Source: a bacterium YEK0313 (lineage in GTDB: Bacteria > Pseudomonadota > Alphaproteobacteria > Rhizobiales > Phreatobacteraceae). From it: a DNA stretch of 64,000 bases. Each line of letters starts with the position of its first letter. The stretch's first letter is position 1. The notes under the pieces were generated by a model that saw nothing but the letters and a program-made list of their open reading frames with translations, was not told the DNA's origin and did not search any database. The position numbers and the translations under genes are program-made. The stretch lies in assembly GCA_000751295.2 (NCBI GenBank), contig CCMO02000002.1, forward strand, positions 332,501 to 396,500, in the 5' to 3' direction. Positions 26,895-36,639 of the stretch are shown piece after piece.

Positions 26895-27011
26895 CGCAGC
26901 TCGCGCCTCAGGATGAGGACGGTATCGTTGTGGATGCCGCGAGCTTACGCGGCGCGACTCAACGAACCTCATCCTGCGGTGCGAGCGCGTCGGCGCGGGC
27001 CTCGAAGGACG
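26895..27011. repeat. Two copies of the palindromic repeat family in inverted orientation
   Basis: Between the alcohol dehydrogenase and the TctC gene, 26967-27011 (CCTCATCCTGCGGTGCGAGC... to ...CTCGAAGGACG) is a clear member. A shorter partner on the other strand lies near 26898-26921 (CTCGCGCCTCAGGATGAGG). This variant has CTCATCCTG where the other copies in the window have CTCATGG. Confidence 0.65.
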
Positions 27012-27043
27012 GCCGACCTGCTGCAGATCCAATCAATTCCCTG

Positions 27044-27070
27044 CTCGCCGCTCGCCGTTCACCACTGGCC
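27044..27070. repeat. Degenerate CGCCACT/CGCCGTT heptamer stretch
   Basis: This short run resembles a decayed complement of the heptamer array at 9041-9100. Like that one it lies just after the stop of a minus-strand gene. Confidence 0.4.
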
Positions 27071-27071
27071 T

Positions 27072-28052
27072 TCACTCCGGCTTCAGGCCGATGGCACGCA
27101 CCACCTCGGCCCACTGGGCGGCCTCCTTGGCCATGAAGGCGGCGAGCTCGGCCGGGGTTCCCGGCACCGGGTCGGCGCCCAGCACCTTCATGCGATCGCG
27201 GACGGACTGGGTCGCCAGCGCCGCGGCGAAGGCCCTCTGCATGGCGTCGATCGCCTCCTGCGGCGTGCCGCGCGGCGCCACCAGGGCGAGCCAGGCGGAC
27301 ACGTCGTAGTCGGGGTAGCCCTGCTCGACCAGGGTCGGCACACCGGGCAGGAGGCCCGTGCGGTCCCTGGTGGTGACACCGAGCGCCTTCACCGTGCCGC
27401 CCTCGATCTGGCCGGAAACGGAAGCAAGCGTCGCGAAGGAGACCTTCAGCGTGCCGCCGATCAGGTCGGAGAGCGCCGGGCCCTCGCCGCGATAGGGCAC
27501 GTGCTGCAGCTTGATGCCGGTGCGCAGCGCGAACAGCTCGCCGGCGAGATGCGCCACCGTGCCGGTGCCGCCGGAGGAGAAGGTGAGTGGGTCGCGTGCC
27601 GCCCGCGCGGCCGCTTCCAGCTCCCTCATGGTCGAATAGGGCGCATCCTTGCGCGCCACCACGACCAGCGGCAGCTTGGCGATCATCGAGACCGGGACGA
27701 GATCGGTCTTCCAGTCGAACGGCAGATTGTCGCGCGAGGCGGCGTTGATCACCATGGTGGTCGGCGCGGTCAGCACGGTGTAGCCGTCGGGCGCGGCCCG
27801 CACCACCGCGGTCGTCGCCGTGATGGTGGCGCCGCCGCCACGGTTCTCGACGACGAAGCGCTGGCCGATGAGATCGCCGGCGGCCTCGGCCGCGACACGC
27901 ATGGTGACGTCGACGCCGCCGCCGGCGGCGAAGGGCACGATCACCTGGATCGGGCGGCTCGGAAAGCCCTGAGCGAAAGCCGGGCCGGCAAGGCCCGCCA
28001 GCGCCAGCGCGCCCAGGCCGCGCCGCGACAGAACCATTTCCCGCTCACCCAT
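27072..28052 (-). CDS. Bug/TctC family periplasmic binding protein
   Basis: This receptor belongs to the tripartite tricarboxylate transporter family. After the signal (LSRRGLGALALAGLAGPAFA) come FPSRPIQVIVPFAAGGGVDV and VENRGGGATITA, the two hallmark segments. APDGYTVL and VPYRGEGPALSDL follow. I chose the ATG at 28052 because TGAGGA lies about 5 bases before it; ATGs at 28076 and 28037 are alternatives. No TctA/TctB membrane genes are near, which is usual for this much-expanded family. The ligand is unknown. Confidence 0.9.
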   Translation of the reverse strand: MGEREMVLSRRGLGALALAGLAGPAFAQGFPSRPIQVIVPFAAGGGVDVTMRVAAEAAGDLIGQRFVVENRGGGATITATTAVVRAAPDGYTVLTAPTTMVINAASRDNLPFDWKTDLVPVSMIAKLPLVVVARKDAPYSTMRELEAAARAARDPLTFSSGGTGTVAHLAGELFALRTGIKLQHVPYRGEGPALSDLIGGTLKVSFATLASVSGQIEGGTVKALGVTTRDRTGLLPGVPTLVEQGYPDYDVSAWLALVAPRGTPQEAIDAMQRAFAAALATQSVRDRMKVLGADPVPGTPAELAAFMAKEAAQWAEVVRAIGLKPE

Positions 28053-28345
28053 GACGTCCTCAGGTCCCATGCCCATGCTCCCATGCGGCGCGCGGCGCGC
28101 CGGGCGCCATTACGAGAGCCGCCCGCGCCGGCAGATCCAAGGACATAGCATAGCCGGCGCCGACCGCACGCGCGGCCCGCGCTTCGTGGGCATTTTGCTG
28201 CACCGCACAATTCATCGGTGGCGTTTTCCGCGCCGATGGCTTATGGGCAAGGCTTCAGCGTTCAATCGAGCCGACCGCAGCGCGCCCCGCGCGGCATGGC
28301 ATCGGCCGTGCCCTTCCAGTCTCCGAACCAAGGCCATATCCGCCC

Positions 28346-30091
<1,746 letters not shown>

Positions 30092-30101
30092 GGATACGGG
30101 C

Positions 30102-30593
30102 ATGAGCGCGCCGGCCAAGCCGATCGCGGTGTTCGTCGACGCCGACGCTTGTCCCGTGAAGGACGAGGTCTATCGCGTCGCCCAGCGCTGCGGTCTCATC
30201 GTGCATGTCGTCGCCAACATGCCGCTCGCCGTGCCGCGCGAAAGCTGGATCCACCGCGTCGTGGTGAGCGAGGGCCCCGATGTCGCCGACGACTGGATCG
30301 CCGAGCGGGCGGGCGCCGGCGACGTGGTGGTGACCGCCGACATTCCGCTCGCCGCCCGCGCGGTGAAGGCCGGCGCCGTGGTGCTCGCGCCCGACGGACG
30401 GCTGTTCGACGAAGCCTCGATCGGTCTCGCGCTCGCCACCCGCAACCTGATGGACGGCCTGCGTTCGGCCGGCGAGACGACGCGCGGCCCGAAACCCTTC
30501 GGCCGGCGCGACCGCTCGGCCTTTCTCTCGGCGCTGGACCTTGCGGTGAACCGGCTGAAACGCGCCGGTTTTGCGGCGCGCAGCAGCGCGTGA
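30102..30593 (+). CDS. YaiI/YqxD family (DUF188) protein
   Basis: A 163-residue protein of the UPF0178 group with a PIN-like fold of unknown role. The hallmarks are FVDADACPVKDEVYRVAQR at the N-terminus and VVTADIPLAARAVKAGA followed by GPKPFGRRDRSAFLSALD near the end. It lies 10 bases after the helicase gene, so it is presumably in the same transcript; a role in RNA metabolism would fit but is not shown. Confidence 0.92.
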   Translation: MSAPAKPIAVFVDADACPVKDEVYRVAQRCGLIVHVVANMPLAVPRESWIHRVVVSEGPDVADDWIAERAGAGDVVVTADIPLAARAVKAGAVVLAPDGRLFDEASIGLALATRNLMDGLRSAGETTRGPKPFGRRDRSAFLSALDLAVNRLKRAGFAARSSA

Positions 30594-30628
30594 TCGTCCG
30601 AAAGCGCGCGTGTTTTGCATCGTGGTTG

Positions 30629-30677
30629 GCCGTGGTTCGAGGCTCGCCTTCGGCTCACACCTCGCCATGAGGGATGG
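30629..30677 (+). repeat. Palindromic intergenic repeat, copy A
   Basis: This 49-bp copy reads GCCGTGGTTCGAGGCTCGCC... to ...CATGAGGGATGG. A second copy in the opposite direction begins at 30757 and is broken by the IS110 element. Upstream similarity to the copy at 42049 extends it by about 25 bases (TTTGCA...GGTTGGCC). Confidence 0.85.
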
Positions 30678-30756
30678 AAAAGCGTGGCATCCGGCACGGT
30701 CATGCAGCGTTACGCTTGCGGCCTCATAAGCAACCCTGGTGCCGATCTTCCACAAT

Positions 30757-30768
30757 CCTCATGATGAG
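30757..30768 (-). repeat. Palindromic intergenic repeat, copy B, left half (split by IS110 element)
   Basis: CCTCATGATGAG is the outer part of a repeat copy. It continues at 31944 (GTGAGCGCG... to ...CGAACCACGGC) once the IS110-family element is taken out. Confidence 0.75.
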
Positions 30769-30774
30769 CAACCA

Positions 30775-31728
30775 TTAGGATTTGAGCGGCCGTTTTTCCC
30801 AAGGCTGTCCGCGCTGCAGAACGGCATTTGCGAAGATGAGGAGCTTTCGGGCGCAGGCGATGAGGGCGCTTTTATGCGCCTTTCCTTGGTCGACGAGGCG
30901 AGTGCGCAGTGCGATCAAGGCCGGGTTCCATTTGTAGGCGGCGGGCAAGGCCGCGGCATAGAGCGCAGTACGGACGCGAGCGCGGCCGCCGGCGATATGG
31001 GCCTCGCCGACGCGGCCAGCGCTTGTGTCGTCAAAAGGGGCAAGGCCTGCCAGAGAGGCGGCCTGCTCGCGGGAGATCCGGCCCAGTTCCGGCATGCCGA
31101 TGATCAGTGCCAGAGCGGTGCGCAGGCCGATCCCCTCGATGGTCAGCACCAGGTCGAGGCGAGCAGCCAGATCGGCATGACGGCGCAGGTCGGCGTCGAG
31201 CCGGGCCACTTCATAGGTGACCCGCCGCTTGGCGGCTCTGGCATCGGCCTCCAGCTTGGCCCGCAATCGCGGGTCGCGCTGATGCTCGAGCCGGGTCTTG
31301 GCGCGCTTGTAGTCCTCCTCGGCCTGCTCGATGAAGGTGAGGCGGTCGGCAAAGGGGGAAAAACGTCGATCGGGTGGCGACCGATCGCCGTCCATGAGGG
31401 CGGTGAAGGCTGCGATCAAGCGCGCATCCAGCTCATCAGTCTTGGCTCGTCGCAATCGTGCTAGAGCAAAGGCCTTGATCTGCAGCGGCTGGATCACCGA
31501 GACGGTGAAGCCGTATGCGCGCAGCGCCTCGACAACGCCGCGCTCATAGCCGCCGGTCGCTTCGATGCCGATGCGTTTGACGTTTTGTGCTTTCAACAGG
31601 CCGGCCAATTGGCGCCAGCCGTCCTTGTCGTTCGGCACCTGCCAGAGCTCGGTGCTGCCATGAACAGCGATGTCCAGCTTGGCCTTGGCCGTGTCGATCC
31701 CGGCCACTTTCGTGTTAGTCTTTGCCAT
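30775..31728 (-). CDS. IS110-family transposase (DEDD recombinase)
   Basis: The 317-residue protein is full length. The N-terminal RuvC-like domain shows the acidic residues in AGIDTAKAKLDIAV, GIEATGGYERG and KTDELDARLIAAF. The C-terminal Tnp-20 domain has TIEGIGLRTALALIIGM and LAGLAPFDDTSAG with its conserved Ser. IS110 enzymes act with a bridge RNA encoded in the element to choose the target. I chose MAKTNTK at 31728; the frame is open to 31776. The gene looks intact, so the element may be active. Confidence 0.95.
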   Translation of the reverse strand: MAKTNTKVAGIDTAKAKLDIAVHGSTELWQVPNDKDGWRQLAGLLKAQNVKRIGIEATGGYERGVVEALRAYGFTVSVIQPLQIKAFALARLRRAKTDELDARLIAAFTALMDGDRSPPDRRFSPFADRLTFIEQAEEDYKRAKTRLEHQRDPRLRAKLEADARAAKRRVTYEVARLDADLRRHADLAARLDLVLTIEGIGLRTALALIIGMPELGRISREQAASLAGLAPFDDTSAGRVGEAHIAGGRARVRTALYAAALPAAYKWNPALIALRTRLVDQGKAHKSALIACARKLLIFANAVLQRGQPWEKRPLKS

Positions 31729-31943
31729 CTTCGTCGTCCCATCCTTGCGATGCGAACCTGGTGTTCTTTCAACCATCCGGGTCCGATGAAGAGGGCGACC
31801 GTGATCTTGCTCACCAACAGCCCGAAACGGCTCAGGCGCGAACGATCAAACGGCCGCCGCCGGATCCGAGGTGGCCGCCTCGGATCCGGCATCCCCCTCA
31901 ACGAGGGACGGCCTCAGTCTGGCAGGTTTTTCCAATACAAGGC
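31729..31943 (-). ncRNA. Candidate bridge-RNA region of the IS110-family element
   Basis: In IS110-group elements, the non-coding end upstream of the transposase gene encodes the RNA that pairs with donor and target DNA. Here this stretch is 215 bases and clearly structured. It has a perfect 13-bp hairpin with a 6-base loop (arms 31859-31871 and 31878-31890) and a second 5-bp hairpin at 31895-31907. I did not resolve the two guide loops; position and structure are the only support. Confidence 0.45.
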
Positions 31944-31976
31944 GTGAGCGCGCCAGCGCGAGCCTCGAACCACGGC
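31944..31976 (-). repeat. Palindromic intergenic repeat, copy B, right half
   Basis: GTGAGCGCGCC... to ...CTCGAACCACGGC completes the repeat whose other part lies at 30757-30768. Confidence 0.75.
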
Positions 31977-31998
31977 TGACTTCCATGCAGGTCCAGCC

Positions 31999-32943
31999 TC
32001 AGGCCGGGCGCGCCCGGGGCGATGTGGCGCGATTCAGCAGGACGAGGCCGGCAATGATCGCGGCGAAACCCGCGACATGGAACCAGGCGAGCCGCTCGCC
32101 GAGCCAGAGCATGGCGAAACCCGCCGAGAAGACCGGGCTGAGATAGAGGAAGACCGCGGCACGCTGCGGGCCGTTGGTCACCACGCCGTAGAGATAGAAG
32201 AGATTGCCGAGCATGGTCGGGCCGAGCCCGACATAGGCGATGGCCGCCAGCGCCGTCTGGGGATCGGCCTCCGGCCAGGCGAGCCAGGGGCCGCCGAGGG
32301 CGAGCCAGACGAGATAGACCGGCAGGAAGACGAGGAGCAGCGCCACCCAGCCGGTGGCGACCGACAGCGGCAGCGCATCGATGGTGCGCGTCCAGTCGCG
32401 CAAGCGCAGCGAGAACCAGGCGAAGGTGATGGCCGCGCAGAGCGAGAGCAGGTTGCCGAGATTGAAGTCGAGCCCGGCGAGGACGGCCGGATCGCCCTTG
32501 GTGATGATCAGCACCGTGCCGGCGAAGGCGATCGCCAGCGACATCCAGGTCAGCGGCGCGACCCGCTCGCCGCCCGAGACGAGGCCGATCAGCGCGACCC
32601 AGATCGGCGTCGTCGCATTGATGAAGCCGACCTCGATGGCGATGCTGCGATAGGCGCCGCCGAGCAGCAGGTAGGAGAACAGGCCGACGCCGACGATGCC
32701 GCCGACGACGAGATCGCCGGCGCGGGCGCGGATGGCCGGCAGGGCCGCCCGCAGCGTCGGCAGGGCGACAAGGGTCAGGACGACGAGCCCGATCGCCCAG
32801 CGCCAGAACACCAGCGACGGCAGGGGCACGATGTCGCGTGCGGCGCGCGCCACCACATGGTTGCTGCCCCAGAGCGCGCCGGTCGCAATCAGCGCGGCGA
32901 TGCCGAGGAGAGCGCGGGGATGGGGTGCTTGCGGATCGTTCAT
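31999..32943 (-). CDS. EamA/DMT family transporter
   Basis: An inner-membrane transporter of the drug/metabolite superfamily with two EamA halves of about five helices each, 314 residues. The first half starts ALLGIAALIATGALWGSNHVVAR and the second lies after residue 160 (LLSLCAAITFAWFSLRLR). The WLGERLAWFHVAGFAAII end is typical. I chose the ATG at 32943 because the upstream frame has no hydrophobic character. Substrates of such proteins are often amino acids or metabolites; none is suggested here. Confidence 0.92.
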   Translation of the reverse strand: MNDPQAPHPRALLGIAALIATGALWGSNHVVARAARDIVPLPSLVFWRWAIGLVVLTLVALPTLRAALPAIRARAGDLVVGGIVGVGLFSYLLLGGAYRSIAIEVGFINATTPIWVALIGLVSGGERVAPLTWMSLAIAFAGTVLIITKGDPAVLAGLDFNLGNLLSLCAAITFAWFSLRLRDWTRTIDALPLSVATGWVALLLVFLPVYLVWLALGGPWLAWPEADPQTALAAIAYVGLGPTMLGNLFYLYGVVTNGPQRAAVFLYLSPVFSAGFAMLWLGERLAWFHVAGFAAIIAGLVLLNRATSPRARPA

Positions 32944-33160
32944 GCCAGTCCCGGTGACCTTCGCGGAGCGAATGCGACATCCCCTATCACGATCGTCGGA
33001 CGCCTCGCGCGAAACGCAGCCCTGCATCAAAGCGGGCCGTGCGGCACGCCCCTTCGCGCAGGTTCACTGCATCAGGACCGGTGGTCGGGTGCGGCACCGC
33101 GGGGACGCATGAACCCATGGGTTAGCGCGCATTCTGCAGCCTCGTCGAGGCCATGACTTT

Positions 33161-33209
33161 CCCATCCCTCATGGCAAGGTGCGAGCCGAAGGCGAGCCTC
33201 GAAACGGCC
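33161..33209 (-). repeat. Palindromic intergenic repeat, copy C
   Basis: CCCATCCCTCATGGCAAGG... to ...GAGCCTCGAAACGGCC lies just beyond the stop of the ABC permease gene (33229). No inverted partner was found next to this copy. Confidence 0.8.
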
Positions 33210-33228
33210 GCTCTCACCGCAGCACCCG

Positions 33229-34035
33229 TCATCCCGAAGCGCCCACGCTGTGGCGGGCGCGCTGCGAAACGTGCCAGGGCAGGAGCAGGCGCTCGGCGAA
33301 GTCGACCAGGAAGAACAGGATGGTGCCGACGATGCCGAGCAGCATGAGCGAAACGAAGACGCGCACCGTGTCGAACTGGCCCTGGGCCAGCAGGATCTGG
33401 AAGCCGAGGCCCTGGCTGCCGGCGACGAACTCGCCGACGATGGCGCCGACCAGCGCGAAGGAGATGGCGACCTTCATGCCGGCGAAGAGGCTCGGCAGCG
33501 CGCAGGGAAAGCGGATCTTGAACAGGATGGCCCAGGGCGAGGCGCGCGAGACCCTGGCGAGATACAGCATGTCCGGGTCGACCGAGCGCAGGCCGAGCAC
33601 TGTGTCGATGACGACGGGAAAGATCGCCAGCATCAGCGCGATCGCCACCTTCGGCTCGGTGCCGGTGCCGAGCCAGATGACGAAGAGCGGCGCCAGCGCG
33701 ACCTTCGGGATCGAGTTGAGCGCCACCAGCAGGGTGTAGACGGTGCGCTCGAGCAGCGGCGAATAGACGATGCCGACGGCGAGCGCGACGCCGAGCGCCA
33801 CCGCCAGCACGAAACCGAGCGAGGTCATCGCCAGGGTGAAGCCGAGATGGCGCAGGAACAGGCCCGGCGTCTCCATGAAGGCGGCGACGATGGCGGTCGG
33901 CGACGGCAGGATCAGGGGCGAGGGCTGGAAGATCAGGACGCCGATCTCCCAGAGCACCAGGGCGGCGGCCAGGACCGCGACGACGTCGCGGACCTCGTTG
34001 TCGGCGGCGAACAGCCGTTTCAGGGCGCGCATCAT
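33229..34035 (-). CDS. ABC transporter permease, SsuC/TauC type
   Basis: A 268-residue inner-membrane permease with about six helices. The docking loop LRSVDPDMLYLARVSRASPW and the following IRFPCALPSLFAGMKVAISFALVGAIVGEF are diagnostic of the nitrate/sulfonate/pyrimidine-precursor importers. It is the last gene of a six-gene minus-strand operon, 3 bases after the ATPase. Confidence 0.92.
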   Translation of the reverse strand: MMRALKRLFAADNEVRDVVAVLAAALVLWEIGVLIFQPSPLILPSPTAIVAAFMETPGLFLRHLGFTLAMTSLGFVLAVALGVALAVGIVYSPLLERTVYTLLVALNSIPKVALAPLFVIWLGTGTEPKVAIALMLAIFPVVIDTVLGLRSVDPDMLYLARVSRASPWAILFKIRFPCALPSLFAGMKVAISFALVGAIVGEFVAGSQGLGFQILLAQGQFDTVRVFVSLMLLGIVGTILFFLVDFAERLLLPWHVSQRARHSVGASG

Positions 34036-34038
34036 GGG

Positions 34039-34842
34039 CTATTCCTTGACGATCCCGAGCTCGGCGAAGTGGTGGCGGATGCGTTTGACATAGGCCGCGA
34101 ATTCCGCGCTCTCGCGAATGGCGAGCGAGCGCGGGCGCGGCAGGTCGATCGTGACGATGTCGATGATCCGGCCCGGTGCCCTGCCCATCATCACGACACG
34201 ATCGGAGAGGAACACGGCTTCGGCGATCGAATGGGTGATGAACAGAAGCGTCTTGCGCGTCTCCTGCCAGATCCGGGCCAACTCGATGTTGAGGTCGTCG
34301 CGGGTCATGGCGTCGAGCGCGCCGAACGGCTCGTCCATCAGCAGCAGGTCGGGATCGGCGAGCAGCGCCCGGCAGATCGAGGCGCGCTGGCGCATGCCGC
34401 CGGACAGCTCCCAGGGGTAGCGATGCTCGAAGCCGCCGAGCCCGAAACGGTCGAGCAGGGCCCGCGCCCGGTCGTGGTAGTCGGCGCGCTTGAGGCCGAG
34501 GAACTCGATCGACAGGAGCACATTGTCGAGGACGCTGCGCCAGTCGAGCAGCACGTCGCGCTGGAACACCACGCCGAGGCCCTGCGGCGGGCCGTCGATC
34601 GGCGCCGAACCGACGCGGATCTCGCCGGAAGAGACCGCTTCGAGGCCCGCGACGCACTTCATCAGCGTGCTCTTGCCGCAGCCCGAGGGCCCGACCACGC
34701 TGACGAACTCGCCCGGCGCGATGTCGAGATCGATATCGGCGAGCGCCGAGACCGGGCCGCGCGGCGACATGTAGGTCTTGCCGGCGCCGCGAACCGAGAC
34801 ATAGGCTTCGGCCACGACGGGCGTGCTCATCCGGATCGTCAT
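34039..34842 (-). CDS. ABC transporter ATP-binding protein, SsuB/TauB type
   Basis: An ATPase of about 267 residues. Walker A is GPSGCGKST, the signature LSGGMRQRASICRAL, Walker B LLLMDEPFGALD, and the switch His is in FITHSIAEAVF. Three ATGs spaced 38 bases apart precede it (34918, 34880, 34842). Only 34842 (and later ATGs) is in frame, and it overlaps a tiny upstream ORF as ATGA. It serves the permease after it and the binding protein before it. Confidence 0.93.
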   Translation of the reverse strand: MTIRMSTPVVAEAYVSVRGAGKTYMSPRGPVSALADIDLDIAPGEFVSVVGPSGCGKSTLMKCVAGLEAVSSGEIRVGSAPIDGPPQGLGVVFQRDVLLDWRSVLDNVLLSIEFLGLKRADYHDRARALLDRFGLGGFEHRYPWELSGGMRQRASICRALLADPDLLLMDEPFGALDAMTRDDLNIELARIWQETRKTLLFITHSIAEAVFLSDRVVMMGRAPGRIIDIVTIDLPRPRSLAIRESAEFAAYVKRIRHHFAELGIVKE

Positions 34843-34880
34843 GGCCTGGCGACCCACTGGCTGGTGAGACAGACGGTCAT
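34839..34880 (-). CDS. 13-codon ORF coupled to the ABC ATPase gene (second of two)
   Basis: MTVCLTSQWVARP starts at the middle copy of a 38-bp repeat. Its TGA overlaps the ATG of the ATPase gene as ATGA, so ribosomes ending here could restart on the ATPase. Whether the peptide is made is unknown; it may be a by-product of duplication. Confidence 0.3.
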   Translation of the reverse strand: MTVCLTSQWVARP

Positions 34881-34945
34881 GGCCGGCCGGCCCGCTGGTT
34901 GGTGAGGCGGATCGTCATGGTCACTCGACCAGCTGGTTGGTGAAG
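34840..34945 (-). repeat. 38-bp tandem repeat at the ATPase start
   Basis: Two full units (34918-34881 and 34880-34843) begin ATGAC and share CTCACCA.CCAG; a third start follows at 34842. The tail of the binding-protein gene (CACCAACCAGCTGG) matches the unit as well. The start region of the ATPase gene seems to have duplicated. Confidence 0.85.
34877..34918 (-). CDS. 13-codon ORF coupled to the next mini-ORF (first of two)
   Basis: MTIRLTNQRAGRP starts 2 bases after the stop of the binding-protein gene. Its TGA overlaps the ATG of the second mini-ORF as ATGA. It is the first of the chain leading to the ATPase gene. Confidence 0.3.
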   Translation of the reverse strand: MTIRLTNQRAGRP

Positions 34946-35922
34946 TAGTCGGCGACCGTCCATCCCGGACGGACGACGCCGGCCGCCTCCAGCGACTTCA
35001 GCGCCGCCTCCCAGTCCTCGCGCGCCTGCCAGCCGATCGGCCGGCCCTGCGACGCCGGCGTGTCGAAATAGTCGATGGTCAGCTTGATCTGGCCGCGCAG
35101 CACTTCGGGATCGAGGCGCGCATCGGGCCGCTCGGCGATCATGGCGCGGACGCCGTCGTCGGGATTGCCGCGCAGATGCTCCCAGGCGCGCTGCTGCACC
35201 GCAATCAGCCGGCGCAGCACCGGGCCGCGGCTCGCGATGACGTCCTCGCGCGCGACCAGGCCATAGCTCGGGAAGGCGATGCCCTCGTCGGCCGCGAGCA
35301 GGCATTTCGAGGGGCGCGAGCGCTCGGCGATCGGCAGGGCCGAGCCGACCGTCGACATCAGCCCGTCGGCCCGCCGGGCGGTATAGGTGCCCCAGAGCGC
35401 CGCGGGGTCGACGAAATCGACCTTCACGTCGTTGCGGGTAAGCCCGCCGGCCTTGAGGTAGAGATCGATGAACGGCGCCCAGGGACTGGCGGCGAAGACG
35501 ACCAGCGAGCGGCCGCGCAGATCCGCCGCGCGGGCGGCGGTCGCGGTGCGATCGACCAGGATGCAGAGATCGGTGCGGCGCTGGAAGGTCGCGATCGCGC
35601 GGATCTTGGCCCCTTGGGCCCGCGCCGAGCCGACCAGCCCGACCTGGACCTGACCGACATCGGCCTGGCCGGCATTGACGAGCTGGATCGTGTTGCCGGA
35701 GCCGCGGCCGTCCTGGATGTCGACGTCGAGATTGGCCTCGCGGAACCAGCCGCGGTTGCGGGCGAGATGCATCGCGGCCTGCACGCCCCAGGGCGAGAAG
35801 TCCAGCCGCACCGAGACCTTGTCGGGCGGCCCGGCGGGCGCTGCCGCCTGGGCCGCGGCCGGCGCGGCCTTACAGGCGAATGCCGCTGCAACGAGCAGCG
35901 TGGCCGTCACCAATCGCTTCAT
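34921..35922 (-). CDS. ABC transporter substrate-binding protein, SsuA/NMT1 type
   Basis: A periplasmic receptor of about 333 residues. After a signal (KRLVTATLLVAAAFACKAAPAAAQ), the mature part has VRLDFSPWGVQAAMHLARNRGWF, the hallmark of the NMT1/ThiY family that binds pyrimidines, sulfonates or aromatic acids. I chose the ATG at 35922, with GGAG some 8 bases before it. It is encoded between tetR and the ATPase gene. With the hydantoinase genes upstream, a cyclic amide or related nitrogen compound is a plausible ligand (inference). Confidence 0.88.
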   Translation of the reverse strand: MKRLVTATLLVAAAFACKAAPAAAQAAAPAGPPDKVSVRLDFSPWGVQAAMHLARNRGWFREANLDVDIQDGRGSGNTIQLVNAGQADVGQVQVGLVGSARAQGAKIRAIATFQRRTDLCILVDRTATAARAADLRGRSLVVFAASPWAPFIDLYLKAGGLTRNDVKVDFVDPAALWGTYTARRADGLMSTVGSALPIAERSRPSKCLLAADEGIAFPSYGLVAREDVIASRGPVLRRLIAVQQRAWEHLRGNPDDGVRAMIAERPDARLDPEVLRGQIKLTIDYFDTPASQGRPIGWQAREDWEAALKSLEAAGVVRPGWTVADYFTNQLVE

Positions 35923-35936
35923 GGTCCATTCTCCGT

Positions 35937-36638
35937 TCACCTCTGGGTTTTTGCGCCGTCCGCCTCTTCGGGCGGAGCCTGCGTCAAATAGCTCAGCACC
36001 ATCTCGACGACATGCCGCCGCCGGCCCGCAATGCGCTCGGGCGCGACGAAATCGCGCTCCAGGAGCCAGGACAGGGTGTGCTGGTTGGACAGGAAGAAAT
36101 AGGCGAGGCCCGAGATCGAGAGATAGAGATCGACCTCGTCGACATGGGCGCGGAACACGCCCTCGGCCTGGCCGCGCCTGAGGATCTGGCGCAGCGTGTC
36201 GAGCAGGCGGCCATAGAGCGGCCGGATCGCCTCGGAGCGCTTCAGATGCTGGCCGTAGTGGATGTTCTCCACGCTCATCAGGCGGATCAGGTCGGGGGTC
36301 GCGACGAAATGGTCGAAGGTGTTGCCGACCAGCCGGCGCATGCCTTCGAGCGGCGGCAGGCCGCGCAGGTCCTCGTCCTTCTGGCTCTCGCGCAGGCCCG
36401 CATAGATGCGCTCCAGGACGGCGAGATAGAGCGCCTCCTTGGAGCCGAAATAGTGGTAGATCAGGTTCTTGTTGGCGCCCGACTGCGCGGCGATGCGGTC
36501 GACCCGGGCGCCGTTCAGGCCATGGGTGACGAACTCGACGCGCGCGGCCTCCAGGATGCGGGCGCGGCTCGCCTCGGGGTTGCGCGTGACCTTGTCGCGC
36601 GCGCCCTTCGCTCCGATCCGGTCCGCCGCGCCGGCCAT
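35937..36638 (-). CDS. TetR family transcriptional regulator
   Basis: A 233-residue repressor-type protein. The N-terminal DNA-binding part reads RARILEAARVEFVTHGLNGARVDRIA, then GANKNLIYHYFGSKEALY with the recognition helix. The long C-terminal ligand domain contains HTLSWLLERDFVAPERIA. The ATG at 36638 lies one base after the hyuB stop, so the regulator is made from the operon it most likely controls. A dyad suited to TetR proteins lies in front of hyuA. Confidence 0.93.
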   Translation of the reverse strand: MAGAADRIGAKGARDKVTRNPEASRARILEAARVEFVTHGLNGARVDRIAAQSGANKNLIYHYFGSKEALYLAVLERIYAGLRESQKDEDLRGLPPLEGMRRLVGNTFDHFVATPDLIRLMSVENIHYGQHLKRSEAIRPLYGRLLDTLRQILRRGQAEGVFRAHVDEVDLYLSISGLAYFFLSNQHTLSWLLERDFVAPERIAGRRRHVVEMVLSYLTQAPPEEADGAKTQR

Positions 36639-36639
36639 G

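Larger units (their letters stand above)
30769..31943 (-). mobile_element. IS110-family insertion sequence (about 1.18 kb)
   Basis: The element has one transposase gene and a roughly 215-bp non-coding leader, the layout of the IS110 group. I placed the ends by comparing the flanks with intact repeat copies at 30629, 33161, 41924 and 42049. Sequence up to 30768 and from 31944 onward joins into one normal repeat. The ends could be off by a few bases. No inverted repeats or target duplication are seen, as expected for this family. Confidence 0.8.

Noticed and set aside
26895..27040. Small mobile element (MITE) around the two inverted repeat copies
   Set aside because: No target duplication or shared inner sequence is seen; they are better explained as two members of the palindromic repeat family.
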